In this document: positions 24,178-34,323 of the stretch, one piece after another | How the letters are laid out: each line of letters begins with the position of its first letter | How positions within the stretch are numbered: position 1 is the first letter of the stretch | Origin: Porodaedalea pini | Taxonomy: Eukaryota; Basidiomycota; Agaricomycetes; Hymenochaetales; Hymenochaetaceae | Reading direction: 5' to 3' | Assembly: GCA_002794775.1 (NCBI GenBank) | Contig: NBAY01000019.1 | Coordinates: 186,001 to 250,000 of the forward strand | Length of the DNA: 64,000 nucleotides | The notes under the pieces: generated by a model | What the model was told of the DNA's origin: nothing | Seen by the model: only the letters and a program-made list of their open reading frames with translations | The model's database searches: none | Position numbers and translations under genes: made by a program

Positions 24178-24590
24178 TGTTAGGCGGGAGCCCGGGAGAT
24201 GACTCGGACTGGGCAGGCCTCGGCTGACTGTCGTCTGGGACGTGCTATACTCGAGCATAGACTCGGGACACGCTTACTCAGGCTAGGTCGTCGCGGAGGT
24301 AAGAGGATTAATACAAGTCTAAACTAATACAAGGGGGACAAGTCTCACCTAGGTCGTCGCGGAGGTAAGAGGAAAAGCAGAACAAGGAGTTCATGCGATT
24401 CCTGAGACCTTATATAGCGACGACCGTGAGACTATATTACCTAACATTACATAACGAGTGGGAATGGAACAAATGAAGGTAGTGTGGGAATGATTGTGTA
24501 AGATGGGTAAATATAATGAAAAGGACGAATATAATAAAGGAAATGGTAAAAGGGAAAATAAAGGAAAAGGTGAAAGTTCAGGTTCTAACA
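24178..24590 (-). repeat. 3' LTR of element A
   Basis: 413 bp, TGTTAGG...CTAACA. It differs from the 5' LTR at four sites, all CpG versus CpA/TpG (for example GCATAG at 24255 versus GCGTAG). Confidence 0.95.
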
Positions 24591-27500
24591 TTACCCCCCC
24601 TTCAAGGTTGGGCGTCCCGACCAACCATGATCGCGGTCGTCAGGCTCGGTGTCGACGAAGAGCGGACGGAGTCGTTGACGAGGGATGTCAAGTTTCCGAG
24701 GTGCACCGGGATGTTTGAGGTAGAACTCAGCAATCGCCTCCTTCGCGTTCTCGCCGAAGTCCATCTCAGGCTGCCAAGTAGGTTCATTGTAGCCAACCCA
24801 CTTGACAAGGTACTGTAGTTTCCCTCGGTGCAGACGTGAGTCTAAGACTTCCTCGAGTTCGTATTCCTCCTCGTTGTCGATGATGTCTGGCGGCGGCGGC
24901 GGCGGTTGCTTCTGGCTTTCAAAGGACGGTTCGACGGCGGGTTTCAACAGGGCTTCGTTGAAGACAGGGTGGACCTTTTTCCATCGCTTCGGGAGTTTGA
25001 GCTTGTACGCGCTCGCTCCTACCTTGTCGATGATGTCAAAGGGGCCGTACCATTTGTCTGCGAGTTTCTTCGTCGGCGAGTCCGTACTGATGTTTCGCCC
25101 GTCAAGGAAGACTTTGTCTCCAGCCTTGTACTCCACCGAAGCTCCTGCTGTCCGGTCATGGTAGCGCTTCATGTCCTCTGCTGCCTTGACTAGATTGTCC
25201 TTAGCAACGCGATGAGTCTCCTTGATGTGCTTGGCGAATTCTTCCGCCGACATGTTGGCAGAGGAAGTTCGTACGGTGTCGAAGCTCATAGGGTGACGTC
25301 CGGTGTTTGCGTAGAAGGGTGACATCCTTGTCGCTGAATGTTCGCAGTTGTTGTAGGCGAACTCTGCGAGGGGGAGCCAGTCCTTCCAGTCCGATTGCCG
25401 ATGATCGACGAAGAGCCGGAGGTACTGTTCGAGCTCTTGATTGACGCGTTCCGTCTGACCGTCCGTTTGTGGGTGGTATGCCGTTGACGGGTTGCCTTCG
25501 ATGTGTAGGAGTTTGTATAGCTCCTTCATCATCGACGCATCGAACTGTGTGCCTCGGTCGTGGATGATCTTCTTCGGTAGGCCATGGAGGCGGAAGACGT
25601 GGTCTCGGTATAACTGAGCCATGCCTTCCGCTGACAGTTTCGTCGTTGTCGGGATGGCATGCATCTGTTTCGAGAATCTGTCCACGAAGACGCAGATTGC
25701 ATTGTGTCCCTTAGAGTCCGGGAGTTCTCCGACTAGGTCGACCGTGACGATCTCCCAGGGACCTTCAGGGATCGCGTTAGGATGAAGCAGTCTCGACCTC
25801 GACGTTCTTAAGGCTTTTGTCCGTTGGCAACGGTTGCATCCTCGGATGTATGTTCGGACATCGGAGAACATTGACGCCCACCAGAAGTCTCGACGTACCA
25901 GTTCGACCGTCTTCGACGATCCAGGATGTCCTGCCAGGGTCGAGTCGTGGTACTCCCGCAATACCGCTTCCTTCACCGTCGACGGCACGTACACCTTGCC
26001 TTTCATCCGCCACAACCCGTCGACCTTCACCATATTCGTCGGCCTCTCCGACTCATCTTGCACTCTCTGCGCCTCACCCACTCGTTCCAACATTTCATCA
26101 CGCCACGTCCTTACCACCCCACGGTTCAGCCATTTCTCCTTGATGAATACGACGCCGTCATTGTCATCCTTGCCCTGATCATAGCCCGCCTTGCGTGACA
26201 GCAAGTCGGCCTTGCCCATTGTCTTCCCCGACTTGTGTTCGAGGTGGAAGTCGAATTCCTCGAGCTCGGTTCGCCAGCGAGCTTGACGATAGCTTAGCTT
26301 CTGCGCTGACCTGAAGTAGGTGAGGTTGGCGTGGTCGGACCAGATTTCAATTTTGTGGCGAGCGCCAAGGAGGTATTGCCGCCACTCCTTGAGCGCCGAA
26401 ACGATCGCGAGCATCTCCTTGTCGTAGATCTCGTAGTTTCGTTCCGCCGGTTCAAGTGCCTCTGACCTGTAGGCGATCACCCTCCACTTCCCTTCCTGCT
26501 TCTGCAACAACACACCACCGAGCGCAAAGTTCGACGAGTCCGCTTCTACGCGGAAAGGGCCCTCGTCATTGGCGATGGCTAGGACTGGAGGTGAGCAGAG
26601 ACGTCGTCTCAGCTCCTCGAACGCTTCCTGCTGTTCGGTCTCCCATACCCAGTCCTTCTTGCCCGTTAACGACGTCAACGGTCGGACCACCTTGCTGTAG
26701 TCCTTAATAAACCATCTCAGCCAGTTTCCCATGCCAAGGAACTGTTGCAGCTCCTTGAGGTTCCGTGGGACTGGCCAGTTCGCAATCGCCTCCGTCTTTG
26801 CCGGGTCAGCCCTGATTTCTCCATTGCCGATGATGTGGCCGAGGTATTTGACGACCTTGGCGTCAAACTCGCACTTCTCCGGTTTCAGGTACAGGCCATT
26901 CTCTCGGAGGATCTGGAGTACGCGCCTCGACGTGTTGATATGCTCCTCAATGGTTTCCGAGAGGATCAGGATGTCGTCGAGGTATACGATGATCAGGTTC
27001 GCGTAGATTAGGTCCTTAAAGATGTGGTTGACAAAGGCCTGGAACGTGGCCGGCGCGTTGCAAAGGCCAAAAAACATGACCGTTGGTTCGAAGAGGCCCA
27101 TGTTCGTGCGAAACGCTGCTTTCCATTCGTCACCCTCGCGGATCCGGATATTGTAGTACCCCCAGCGAAGGTCAAGCTTAGTGATGTATTTCGCTTTCTT
27201 GACCTTGTCGACGAGTTCGTCAATGAGAGGGAGGGGATACTTGTTCTTGATCGTACCGTCATTGAGCTTACGGTAATCCTGGATCGGGCGTAGCGATTTG
27301 TCGGCCTTCTTAATGAAGAAGAAGGGTGACGCCATGGGCGATATCGACTGTCGAATGCGACCCGACTTCAGGTTTTCATCAAGGAAGTCCTTGAGTGACT
27401 GTTGCTCAGTCGGCGTGAGCGGGTAGATCTTACAGTCGCTTGGTTTGAAGTCGGGCTTCAAGTCGATGACATGGTCCCAGGGTCGGTGTTCCGGCAGCTT

Positions 27501-28235
27501 CTCGAAACCTTTTTCGCTGAAAACGTCGGCGTAGTCGTTGAGGTATGCGGGCCAGGACGTCTTGTCCATTCGCATCTCACTCACCCTCCTCATCTGTTCC
27601 ACCACCTTCTTCACCTCGCCTAGGTCCTCCACCGGCTCCCTCTCGATCGCACATTCTTCTGGACAGCGGGTGAATTCGATCGAGCCCGTTTTCCAGTTGA
27701 CCTCCGGATTGTGACGTCGAAGCCAGTCGTACCCCAGGAAGATGTTCGATGACACTAGGGACGTTACTGCGAGGACGATCTTCTCCCGATGACGGTCGAT
27801 CATGAGTTCGACGTCCACGTATTCCTCGATCAATCCGGCCTCATTGTGCATGCCATCGGCGTTCAGCACCGCGAGGGGTCGAATGTAGCGTTTCGTTTCC
27901 AACCCGTACCTCTCGACGAACCTGACGTCGATGCAGGATCCCGTGCATCCCGAATCTACAAGGGCATGCGCATCTACCTCTCTCGCCTCACCAGCTATTT
28001 CATGCTCGACGGTCAGGAGAAGGTCCAGCTGGCGTCCGCCAGTTCCTCTCATGAACAGTTGTTCGTACTCTTCATTCTTGTTCACACCGGTGGAGACTTC
28101 GTAATCGGGAAAACCATCGACGTTGTTCGCATCTACGTATTGTACAAACGGTTGGTTATATTTTAGCGGATCCGGATTCGAAGTCTCTTGTTCTTCTCGG
28201 TCAGTCGCCCCGATGGCTACGCCTGACCATTCGCA
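24591..28235 (-). CDS. pol: Element A Pol polyprotein (PR-RT-RH-IN-chromodomain)
   Basis: About 1214 codons in the -1 frame relative to gag. The first 50 codons have no ATG and are reached through the slippery site. Domains in order: retropepsin with LVDSGCTG; reverse transcriptase with YLDDILIL; RNase H with EADSSNFALGG and YDKEMLAI; integrase zinc finger with H-H-C-C (HPGSSK, then CNRCQRTK); the DDE core (VDLVGEL, IIHDRGTQF, Glu in GQTERVNQE); GPY/F (KWYGPFDI); and a C-terminal chromodomain (YLVKWVGYNEPTWQP). All catalytic residues I can check are present. The product would be cleaved by its own protease, and the chromodomain likely tethers integrase to methylated histone. Confidence 0.95.
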   Translation of the reverse strand, partial: CEWSGVAIGATDREEQETSNPDPLKYNQPFVQYVDANNVDGFPDYEVSTGVNKNEEYEQLFMRGTGGRQLDLLLTVEHEIAGEAREVDAHALVDSGCTGSCIDVRFVERYGLETKRYIRPLAVLNADGMHNEAGLIEEYVDVELMIDRHREKIVLAVTSLVSSNIFLGYDWLRRHNPEVNWKTGSIEFTRCPEECAIEREPVEDLGEVKKVVEQMRRVSEMRMDKTSWPAYLNDYADVFSEKGFEKLPEHRPWDHVIDLKPDFKPSDCKIYPLTPTEQQSLKDFLDENLKSGRIRQSISPMASPFFFIKKADKSLRPIQDYRKLNDGTIKNKYPLPLIDELVDKVKKAKYITKLDLRWGYYNIRIREGDEWKAAFRTNMGLFEPTVMFFGLCNAPATFQAFVNHIFKDLIYANLIIVYLDDILILSETIEEHINTSRRVLQILRENGLYLKPEKCEFDAKVVKYLGHIIGNGEIRADPAKTEAIANWPVPRNLKELQQFLGMGNWLRWFIKDYSKVVRPLTSLTGKKDWVWETEQQEAFEELRRRLCSPPVLAIANDEGPFRVEADSSNFALGGVLLQKQEGKWRVIAYRSEALEPAERNYEIYDKEMLAIVSALKEWRQYLLGARHKIEIWSDHANLTYFRSAQKLSYRQARWRTELEEFDFHLEHKSGKTMGKADLLSRKAGYDQGKDDNDGVVFIKEKWLNRGVVRTWRDEMLERVGEAQRVQDESERPTNMVKVDGLWRMKGKVYVPSTVKEAVLREYHDSTLAGHPGSSKTVELVRRDFWWASMFSDVRTYIRGCNRCQRTKALRTSRSRLLHPNAIPEGPWEIVTVDLVGELPDSKGHNAICVFVDRFSKQMHAIPTTTKLSAEGMAQLYRDHVFRLHGLPKKIIHDRGTQFDASMMKELYKLLHIEGNPSTAYHPQTDGQTERVNQELEQYLRLFVDHRQSDWKDWLPLAEFAYNNCEHSATRMSPFYANTGRHPMSFDTVRTSSANMSAEEFAKHIKETHRVAKDNLVKAAEDMKRYHDRTAGASVEYKAGDKVFLDGRNISTDSPTKKLADKWYGPFDIIDKVGASAYKLKLPKRWKKVHPVFNEALLKPAVEPSFESQKQPPPPPPDIIDNEEEYELEEVLDSRLHRGKLQYLVKWVGYNEPTWQPEMDFGENAKEAIAEFYLKHPGAPRKLDIPRQRLRPLFVDTEPDDRDHGWSGRPTLKGG
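24594..24603 (-). other. Polypurine tract of element A
   Basis: On the minus strand GAAGGGGGGG is followed by the pol stop TAA and then immediately by the 3' LTR. This is the expected position for the plus-strand priming tract. The stop codon occupies the three bases between tract and LTR. Confidence 0.8.
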
Positions 28236-28241
28236 AAACCC
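28199..28241 (-). promoter_or_regulatory. -1 ribosomal frameshift cassette (gag-pol), element A
   Basis: On the minus strand the heptamer GGGTTTT (28241-28235) reads G GGT TTT in the gag frame, which is a canonical X XXY YYZ slippery site. After 6 nt, GGTCAG (28228-28223) can pair with CTGACC (28204-28199), forming a stem just downstream. Slipping by -1 enters the pol frame, which is open. Element C keeps the same heptamer near 37390-37400, while element B has GGATTTT. Confidence 0.75.
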
Positions 28242-29296
28242 TGCGAGTCGACGACCTCTTCATTATCGCCTTCTTCCTCCACATAGTCCTCCACCGTCGA
28301 CCTCTGAGTGTCTACGACTTCCTCGAAGGCCGACTCCTTCATCGCTCCGAGCTCGTTGGCGAGGACACGACGTTCGCCTGGCGCCATCAGTTCCAGCATG
28401 CGCTGGATGATCGGTTTCGCCTGTGGGCACTTGTCTTTAAAGTGGCCCAGCCCACCACAGATCCAGCACGCACATCGTCGTTGTGCCTCGTTCATCGAGA
28501 CGTCCATCGGTTGACCAGCGCCTCCAAAGGTGACGCCGGTCGCATCGCGTCTGTCGACGTGAGGGGCCGCTACCTGACGGCGAGCTGGGGGCGCTTGTTG
28601 TGGTAGGCGAGGAAGGGGAAGAAAGGCGCGTCCTCGTTGGATAGCGCGAATCTGCTGTTCGCCACGGTCTATTTCAATCGCCTTATTCTTCCAATCCTCG
28701 TATTTCGTTGGGACTGGCGTCGACCTTAGCACTCCACGGACCACCTCGATGTTCATCGCCCGCTTGAGGCGATCGCAGATGACGCTGTCGTCTTTCAACT
28801 CGGCGCGCTTAATTATCACGTCGAACTTCTGGAAGAACTCGTCCGCGGTTAGGTCCTTCTGAACCTTATCTCGGAAATCCTTCAGCGCTTTCTCCTTGCG
28901 ATTCGGGTCGTCGAACGAGGCGTCGAGTCGTTCCTGGAATCTTTCCCAGCTGTCGGTGAAGGTGACGATCCCCGACGTTGTCGACTCCTCGACGTAGTTC
29001 TGCGCCCACGTTGCCGCATTACCACCCTTCAGGTAGGAGAGAGCTACATAAATCTTACTCTCTGACGTAGGGTATCGACTTGGATTTGCGGATACAAAAA
29101 GGAGGACTTCACGTCTGAAGTCGAGGTAATCGTCGCCACCAGTGAATTCTCGTGGCCGGGCGACATCTATGTTGGGGGTCGGGGGGTTAGCGGCCGCGAC
29201 CGGTGCTGGGGCGTTGTTCGCCTGATGGGCGAAGGCATTCGCAACGATGGCCGCGATCTGCGCCATTTGCTGTTGGCTGAAACCTTCTGTTGACAT
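28217..29296 (-). CDS. gag: Element A Gag
   Basis: 359 residues from ATG 29294-29296, a start conserved in elements B and C (MST/MSM followed by GF-QQQ). The central region matches the retrotransposon gag capsid pattern (TFTDSWERFQERLDASFDD). The C-terminal zinc knuckle CWICGGLGHFKDKC is a CX2CX4HX4C nucleocapsid motif. It forms the virus-like particle shell. The frame remains open for about 120 further codons upstream without ATG, and that extension is also conserved (see findings). Confidence 0.92.
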   Translation of the reverse strand: MSTEGFSQQQMAQIAAIVANAFAHQANNAPAPVAAANPPTPNIDVARPREFTGGDDYLDFRREVLLFVSANPSRYPTSESKIYVALSYLKGGNAATWAQNYVEESTTSGIVTFTDSWERFQERLDASFDDPNRKEKALKDFRDKVQKDLTADEFFQKFDVIIKRAELKDDSVICDRLKRAMNIEVVRGVLRSTPVPTKYEDWKNKAIEIDRGEQQIRAIQRGRAFLPLPRLPQQAPPARRQVAAPHVDRRDATGVTFGGAGQPMDVSMNEAQRRCACWICGGLGHFKDKCPQAKPIIQRMLELMAPGERRVLANELGAMKESAFEEVVDTQRSTVEDYVEEEGDNEEVVDSQGFANGQA

Positions 29297-29994
29297 CGCG
29301 GGTTCGGGTGCGGGTGTCGAAGGTTCTGGAGGAGTCGGCGGTGAGGGGTCTCTGTTGGTCTCGCGGTAAGGACCTGGGGTCGGTGGTAGGTTGACCGTAG
29401 ACGTTGACGGTGCAGGTGACGACGGAGCGGCTGGGGGCCACCTTGCTCTCCTCCCTCGTTCGTCTGATGAATACCAGCTGCGCCGGATTTCACTCCACCA
29501 GATGTCGTGAGTGACGCCGCTATTATTGGTCGCGACGTAGCCTGGTCGGTCTGGATCCCAACGGGCTGAAGCAGGAAGGGCCCGTTGCTGTTCGTCGGTG
29601 AGATCTATCTTGACGTTGGCGGAGGGACAGGGATCGGTTGCGCGTTCGATCCGGGGTTACGCCAACGTTGAGCAGGTTCGTCAGTGAAGTTGATGACGAG
29701 GCGGTAGGATCCGAGTGAGATTACAAACGAGATTGTCGTCGAAGTTTGGACTCGTCTTGTTACCCACGTCCACGTTAGGTGCGTGCTCCACCAGAGGCTA
29801 ATTCGTAGAGCCAGGGTCGGGAAATGTCGGTTGATATATTTACGTAATACACGAACGTCCGAAAACGTCCGGGCAGGGTTGAGGGTTGTCGTTTAGGGGG
29901 TTTACACGTCAAGTCCGTCGAGGGGAGCGCTCCTCTAGACCGAGTGAAGGCGAGTCGACAGCGACGACTTACGCTGGGGATGAGCCTGGGTGAG
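29297..29994 (-). other. Leader of element A with conserved ATG-less frames
   Basis: Between the PBS and gag. Two consecutive reading frames lack ATG but are conserved in elements B and C: one includes FPTLALRISLWW and PIPVPPP. The other, in the gag frame, includes KIDLTDEQQRALPAS and DIWWSEIR. They may be translated by an unusual start, by splicing, or be part of an extended Gag. Confidence 0.5.
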
Positions 29995-30005
29995 GTTCTG
30001 CTTTT
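29995..30005 (-). other. Self-priming primer-binding site of element A
   Basis: AAAAGCAGAAC lies one base inside the 5' LTR edge. It does not start with the TGG typical of tRNA-primed elements. It is exactly complementary to GTTCTGCTTTT within the LTR, where the RNA is predicted to begin (30212). This is the arrangement known from Tf1/sushi elements, in which the mRNA 5' end primes its own reverse transcription. Confidence 0.8.
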
Positions 30006-30006
30006 A

Positions 30007-30419
30007 TGTTAGGCGGGAGCCCGGGAGATGACTCGGACTGGGCAGGCCTCGGCTGACTGTCGTCTGGGACGTGCTATACTCGAGCGTAGACTCGGGACAC
30101 GCTTACTCAGGCTAGGTCGTCGTGGAGGTAAGAGGATTAATACAAGTCTAAACTAATACAAGGGGGACGAGTCTCACCTAGGTCGTCGCGGAGGTAAGAG
30201 GAAAAGCAGAACAAGGAGTTCATGCGATTCCTGAGACCTTATATAGCGACGACCGTGAGACTATATTACCTAACATTACATAACGAGTGGGAATGGAACG
30301 AATGAAGGTAGTGTGGGAATGATTGTGTAAGATGGGTAAATATAATGAAAAGGACGAATATAATAAAGGAAATGGTAAAAGGGAAAATAAAGGAAAAGGT
30401 GAAAGTTCAGGTTCTAACA
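30007..30419 (-). repeat. 5' LTR of element A
   Basis: 413 bp with TGTTAGG...CTAACA ends. In the element's direction TATATAAGG (30245-30237) precedes GTTCTGCTTTT (starting at 30212) by 33 nt, which marks the likely transcription start and the U3/R border. A block GGTCGTCG-GGAGGTAAGAGGA occurs twice (about 30115-30137 and 30181-30203), an internal duplication. Confidence 0.95.
30237..30245 (-). promoter_or_regulatory. TATA box of element A promoter
   Basis: TATATAAGG on the minus strand lies 33 nt upstream of the predicted RNA 5' end at 30212. The same spacing is seen in element B (TATATAGAGG from 35122, start 35088) and in the solo LTRs. Confidence 0.75.
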
Positions 30420-30424
30420 ACGTT

Positions 30425-33090
30425 GAACTGCATGCCTCGGTCATGGATGATCTTTTTTGGCAAACCATGGAGGCGGAAGACGTGGTCGTGGTACAGCTGA
30501 GCCATGCCTTCTGCTGACAACTTTGTCGTCATCGGAATCGCATGCATCTGCTTCGAGAACCTATCAACGAAGACGCAGATCGCGTTGTGCCCCTTGGAGT
30601 CCAGGAGCTCTCTGATGAGGTCGACCATGACGATTTCCCAGGGGCCTTCAGGGACTGCGTTTGGGTGGAGTGGCCTTGACCTTGACGTCCTCAGAGCCTT
30701 TGTTCTCTGACAGCGATCACACCCTCGGACGTACGCTCGGACGTCGGAGAACATCGATGTCTACCAGAAGTCTCGATGGACGAGCTCCACCATCTTTGAC
30801 GCTCCTGGGTGTCCAGCCAGTACCGAGTCATGACATTCCCGCAATACGGCCTCCTTCATTGACGACGGCACGTACACCTTGCCTCTCATCTGCCATAACC
30901 CGTCATCTTCTGTCATCCCTGTCGGCCTCTCTGACTTGTGTTGCGCCCTCTGCGCTTCACCCACTCTGTCCAACACCTCCTCACACAACGTCCTCACCAC
31001 TCCACGACTCAGCCACTTCTCCTTGATGAACATGACACCATCATTGTCATCCTTGCCCTCGTCATAGCCTGCCTTGCGTGACAGTAAGTCCGCCTTGCCC
31101 ATCGTCTTCCCCGACTTGTGCTCGAGGTGGAAGTCGAATTCTTCGAGCTCTGTCCACCAGTGAGCTTGTCGATAGCTCAGCTTTTGTGCTGACCTGAAGT
31201 AGGTGAGGTTGGCGTGATCAGACCAGATCTCGATAGGGTGACGGGCGCCAAGGAGGTATTGCCTCCACTCCTTGAGTGCCGAAACAATTGCGAGCATCTC
31301 CTTGTCGTAGATCTCGTAGTTTCGTTCCGCTGGCAGGAGCGCTTCCGACCTGTAGGCGACTACCCTCCACTTGCCGTCCTGCTTCTGCAACAACACTCCT
31401 CCAAGAGCGAAGTTTGATGAGTCCGCTTCGATGCGGAAAGGGCCCTCATCGTTCACGATGGCCAGGACTGGAGGTGAGCAGAGACGTCGTCTCAACTCCT
31501 CGAACGCCTCCTGCTGTTCGGTCTCCCATACCCAGTCCTTCTTGCCTGTCAGCGATGTCAGCGGATGGACTACCTTGCTGTAGTCCTTGATGAATCGCCA
31601 CAGCCAGTTGCCCATACTGAGGAATTGCTGCAGCTGTTTGAGGTTTCGAGGGACTGGCCAGTCTGCGATCGCTTCCGTCTTTGCCGGGTCAGCCCTGATC
31701 TCGCCATTTCCGACAATGTGGCCGAGGTACTTCACAACTTTGGCGTCGAACTCGCATTTTTCCGGTTTTAGGTACAAGCCGTTCTCTCGCAAGATCTGAA
31801 GGACACATCTCGATGTCTCGATATGTTCCTCGAGAGTTTGTGAGAGAATCAGTATGTCATCGAGGTAGACAATGATCAAGTTGTCGTAGATCAATCCCTT
31901 GAAAATGTGGTTGACAAAAACCTGGAATGTTGCCGGTGCATTGCAAAGACCAAAAAACATGACTGTCGGTTCGAAGAGGCCCATGTTTGTGTGGAACGCT
32001 GCCTTCCACTCATCACCTTCACGGATCCGGACATTGTAGTATCCCCAGCGGAGGTCAAGCTTGGTGATGAACTTCGCCTTCTTGACCTTGTCGACAAGCT
32101 CGTCGATGAGGGGGAGGGGGTACTTGTTCTTGATTGTCCCCTCGTTAAGCTTTCGGTAGTCCTGAATTGGGCGTAAAGACTTGTTGGCCTTTTTGATGAA
32201 GAAGAAAGGTGACGCCATCGGTGAGATCGACTTTTGTATACGGCCCGACTTCAGGTTCTCTTCAAGGAAATCCTTTAGCGACTGTTGTTCTGTTGGTGTC
32301 AATGGATAGATCTTGCAGTTGCTAGGCTTGAAGTCAGGCTTCAGGTCAATAACGTGGTCCCAGGGGCGGTGTTCTGGTAGCTTCTTGAATCCTTTCTCTG
32401 AGAAGATGTCGGCGTAGTCGTTGAGATATGTGGGCCAGGACGCCTTGTTCATTCGCACTTCTCTCACCCTCCTCATCTCTTCTACATTCTCCTTCTCGAT
32501 CACGCACTCTTCTGGACAGCGGGTGAATTCAATCGAACCCATTTTCCAGTCGACCTCCGGGTTGTGGTGTTGAAGCCAATCATAGCCGAGGAAAATGTTA
32601 GAGGACGCTAGGGATGTTACTGCAAGGATGATCCTTTCCTTGTGGTGTCCAATCATCAGCTCAACATTGACGTATTTCTCGATCAGACCGGCCTCGTTGT
32701 GCATGCCATCCACATTGAGCACCGCGAGGGGTCTGATGTAACGTTTGGTCTCCAACCCATACTGTTCGATGAACCTCACGTCGATGCACGATCCCGTACA
32801 CCCCAAATCCACGAGGGCATGTGCATCCACCTCTTTCGCTTCACTCTCCACGTTGTATCCGACATTCAGGAGGAGGTCCAGCTGGCGTCCACCAGTTCCC
32901 CTCACGAACAGCTGTTCGTACTTGTTCTCTTCATTCACACCGGTGGGGACTTCATAATCAGAAAAACCATCAACGTCATTTGCATCTACATACTGTACAG
33001 ACGGTTGGTTATATTTTATTGAGTCTGGATACGAGGCCCCTTGTTCTTCTCGGTCAGTCGCCCCAATGGCTATGCCTGACCACTCGCAAA
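30425..33090 (-). pseudogene. Element B pol, 5' part (protease to integrase)
   Basis: A 725-codon open block (30761-32938) contains protease, RT with YLDDILIL, RNase H and the start of integrase. The next 115 codons continue after one nonsense change at about 30758-30760 (the second Trp of DFWW is TAG). The protease active site reads DLG instead of DSG, so it should be dead. Element A's insertion removes continuity in integrase at RGMQFNV. Otherwise the sequence is close to element A. Confidence 0.9.
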
Positions 33091-34323
33091 ATCCTGCGAG
33101 TCGACAACCTCTTCGTCATCGCCTTCTTCCTCCACATAGTCCTCCACCATTGTCTTTTGAGTGTCTACGACTTCCTCGAAGGCCGATTCCTTCATCACGC
33201 CTAGCTCATCGGCGAGGAGGCGACATTCGCTGGGCGCCATCATCTGCAGCATATGCTGCACGATTGTCTTCCCTTGCGGGCATGCGTCCTTGAAATGACC
33301 GAGCTTGCCACAGATCCAGCACGCCCTCCTCCGTTGGGCCTCGTTCATCAAGACGTCCATTGGCTGGCCGGCACCTCCGAAAGTAATGCCAGTCGCATCG
33401 CGTTTGTCGACGTGGGGGGTCGCAATCAGGTGGCAAGCCGGGGGTGCCTGCTGCTGCTGCTGGCGTGGTGGAAGTGGGAACGCACGACCTCACTGGATTG
33501 CGCGGATCTGCTGTTCACCCTGATTGATCTCGATGGCCTTTTTCTTCCATTCGTCGTACGTGGTCGGAACTGGCGTTGACCTCAATACCCCTCAGACCAC
33601 CTCGATGTTCATCGCACGCTTCAGGTGGTCGCAGATAATGGTGTCGTCTGTCAGTCCCGCTCTCGTGATGACGACATCGAGCTTCTGGAAAAACTCGTTG
33701 GCGGTGAGGTCCTTTTGGACCTTGGTTTGGAACTCTGCTAACACCTTTTCCTTCTGGTTCGGGTCGTCGAATGAGGCATCTAGGCGCTCTTGGAACCTTG
33801 TCCAACTGTCGGTGAAGGTCACAATTCCCGCTGTCGTCGACTCCTCTACATAGTTTTGCGCCCATGTCGCTGCGTTGCCACCTTTTAGGTGGGAGAGAGC
33901 GACGTAGATCTTGCTCTCAGACGTCGGGTACCAGTTCGGGTTTGCCGAGACAAAGAGGAGGACCTCACGTTTGAAGTCCAGGTAGTTGTCGCCGCCAGTG
34001 AATTCACGTGGCCAGGCGACGTCAATATTGGGGGTCGGGGGATTAGCTGCTGCGACCGGTGCCGGGGTGTTGTTTGCCTGATGGGCGAAGGCACCTGCAA
34101 CGATCACTGCAATCTGTTCCATCTGCTGCTGGGTGAAGCCTCCTGTCGACATTGTGGGTTCGGGTGTGGGTGTTGATGGTTCAGGAGGGGTTGGCGGTGA
34201 TGGATCTCTACGAGTGTCGTGGTAGGGTCCTGGAGTCAGTGGTAAGTTGATGGTGGATGTCGATGGTGTGGGTGACGATGGTACAGCTGGGGGCCACCTA
34301 GCTCTCCTTCCTTCTTCATTCAT
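33070..34323 (-). pseudogene. Element B gag (two nonsense codons)
   Basis: Matches element A Gag, with zinc knuckle CWICGKLGHFKDAC near 33280-33330. It is interrupted by TGA near 33592 and again near 33492. In element A the corresponding codons are CGT/CGA, which fits CpG deamination. Here an ATG exists at 34321-34323 in the extended N-terminal frame, besides the conserved ATG at MSTGGF. Confidence 0.85.

Larger units (their letters stand above)
24178..30419 (-). mobile_element. Ty3/Gypsy chromovirus element A (youngest, complete)
   Basis: Complete 6242-bp element on the minus strand, with 413-bp LTRs and a perfect 5-bp duplication ACGTT (24173-24177, 30420-30424). It inserted into the integrase gene of element B. 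Order in its own direction: 5' LTR, self-priming PBS, leader, gag, -1 frameshift site, protease, RT, RNase H, integrase, chromodomain, polypurine tract, 3' LTR. The coding frames are uninterrupted and the LTRs differ at only four positions, so it may still be active. Chromodomain elements of this type usually target heterochromatin. Confidence 0.96.

Noticed and set aside
29187..29493. Minus-strand frames near the gag N-terminus of element A
   Set aside because: They are out of frame with the conserved extended Gag frame and use non-ATG starts. Comparison with B shows which frame is conserved.
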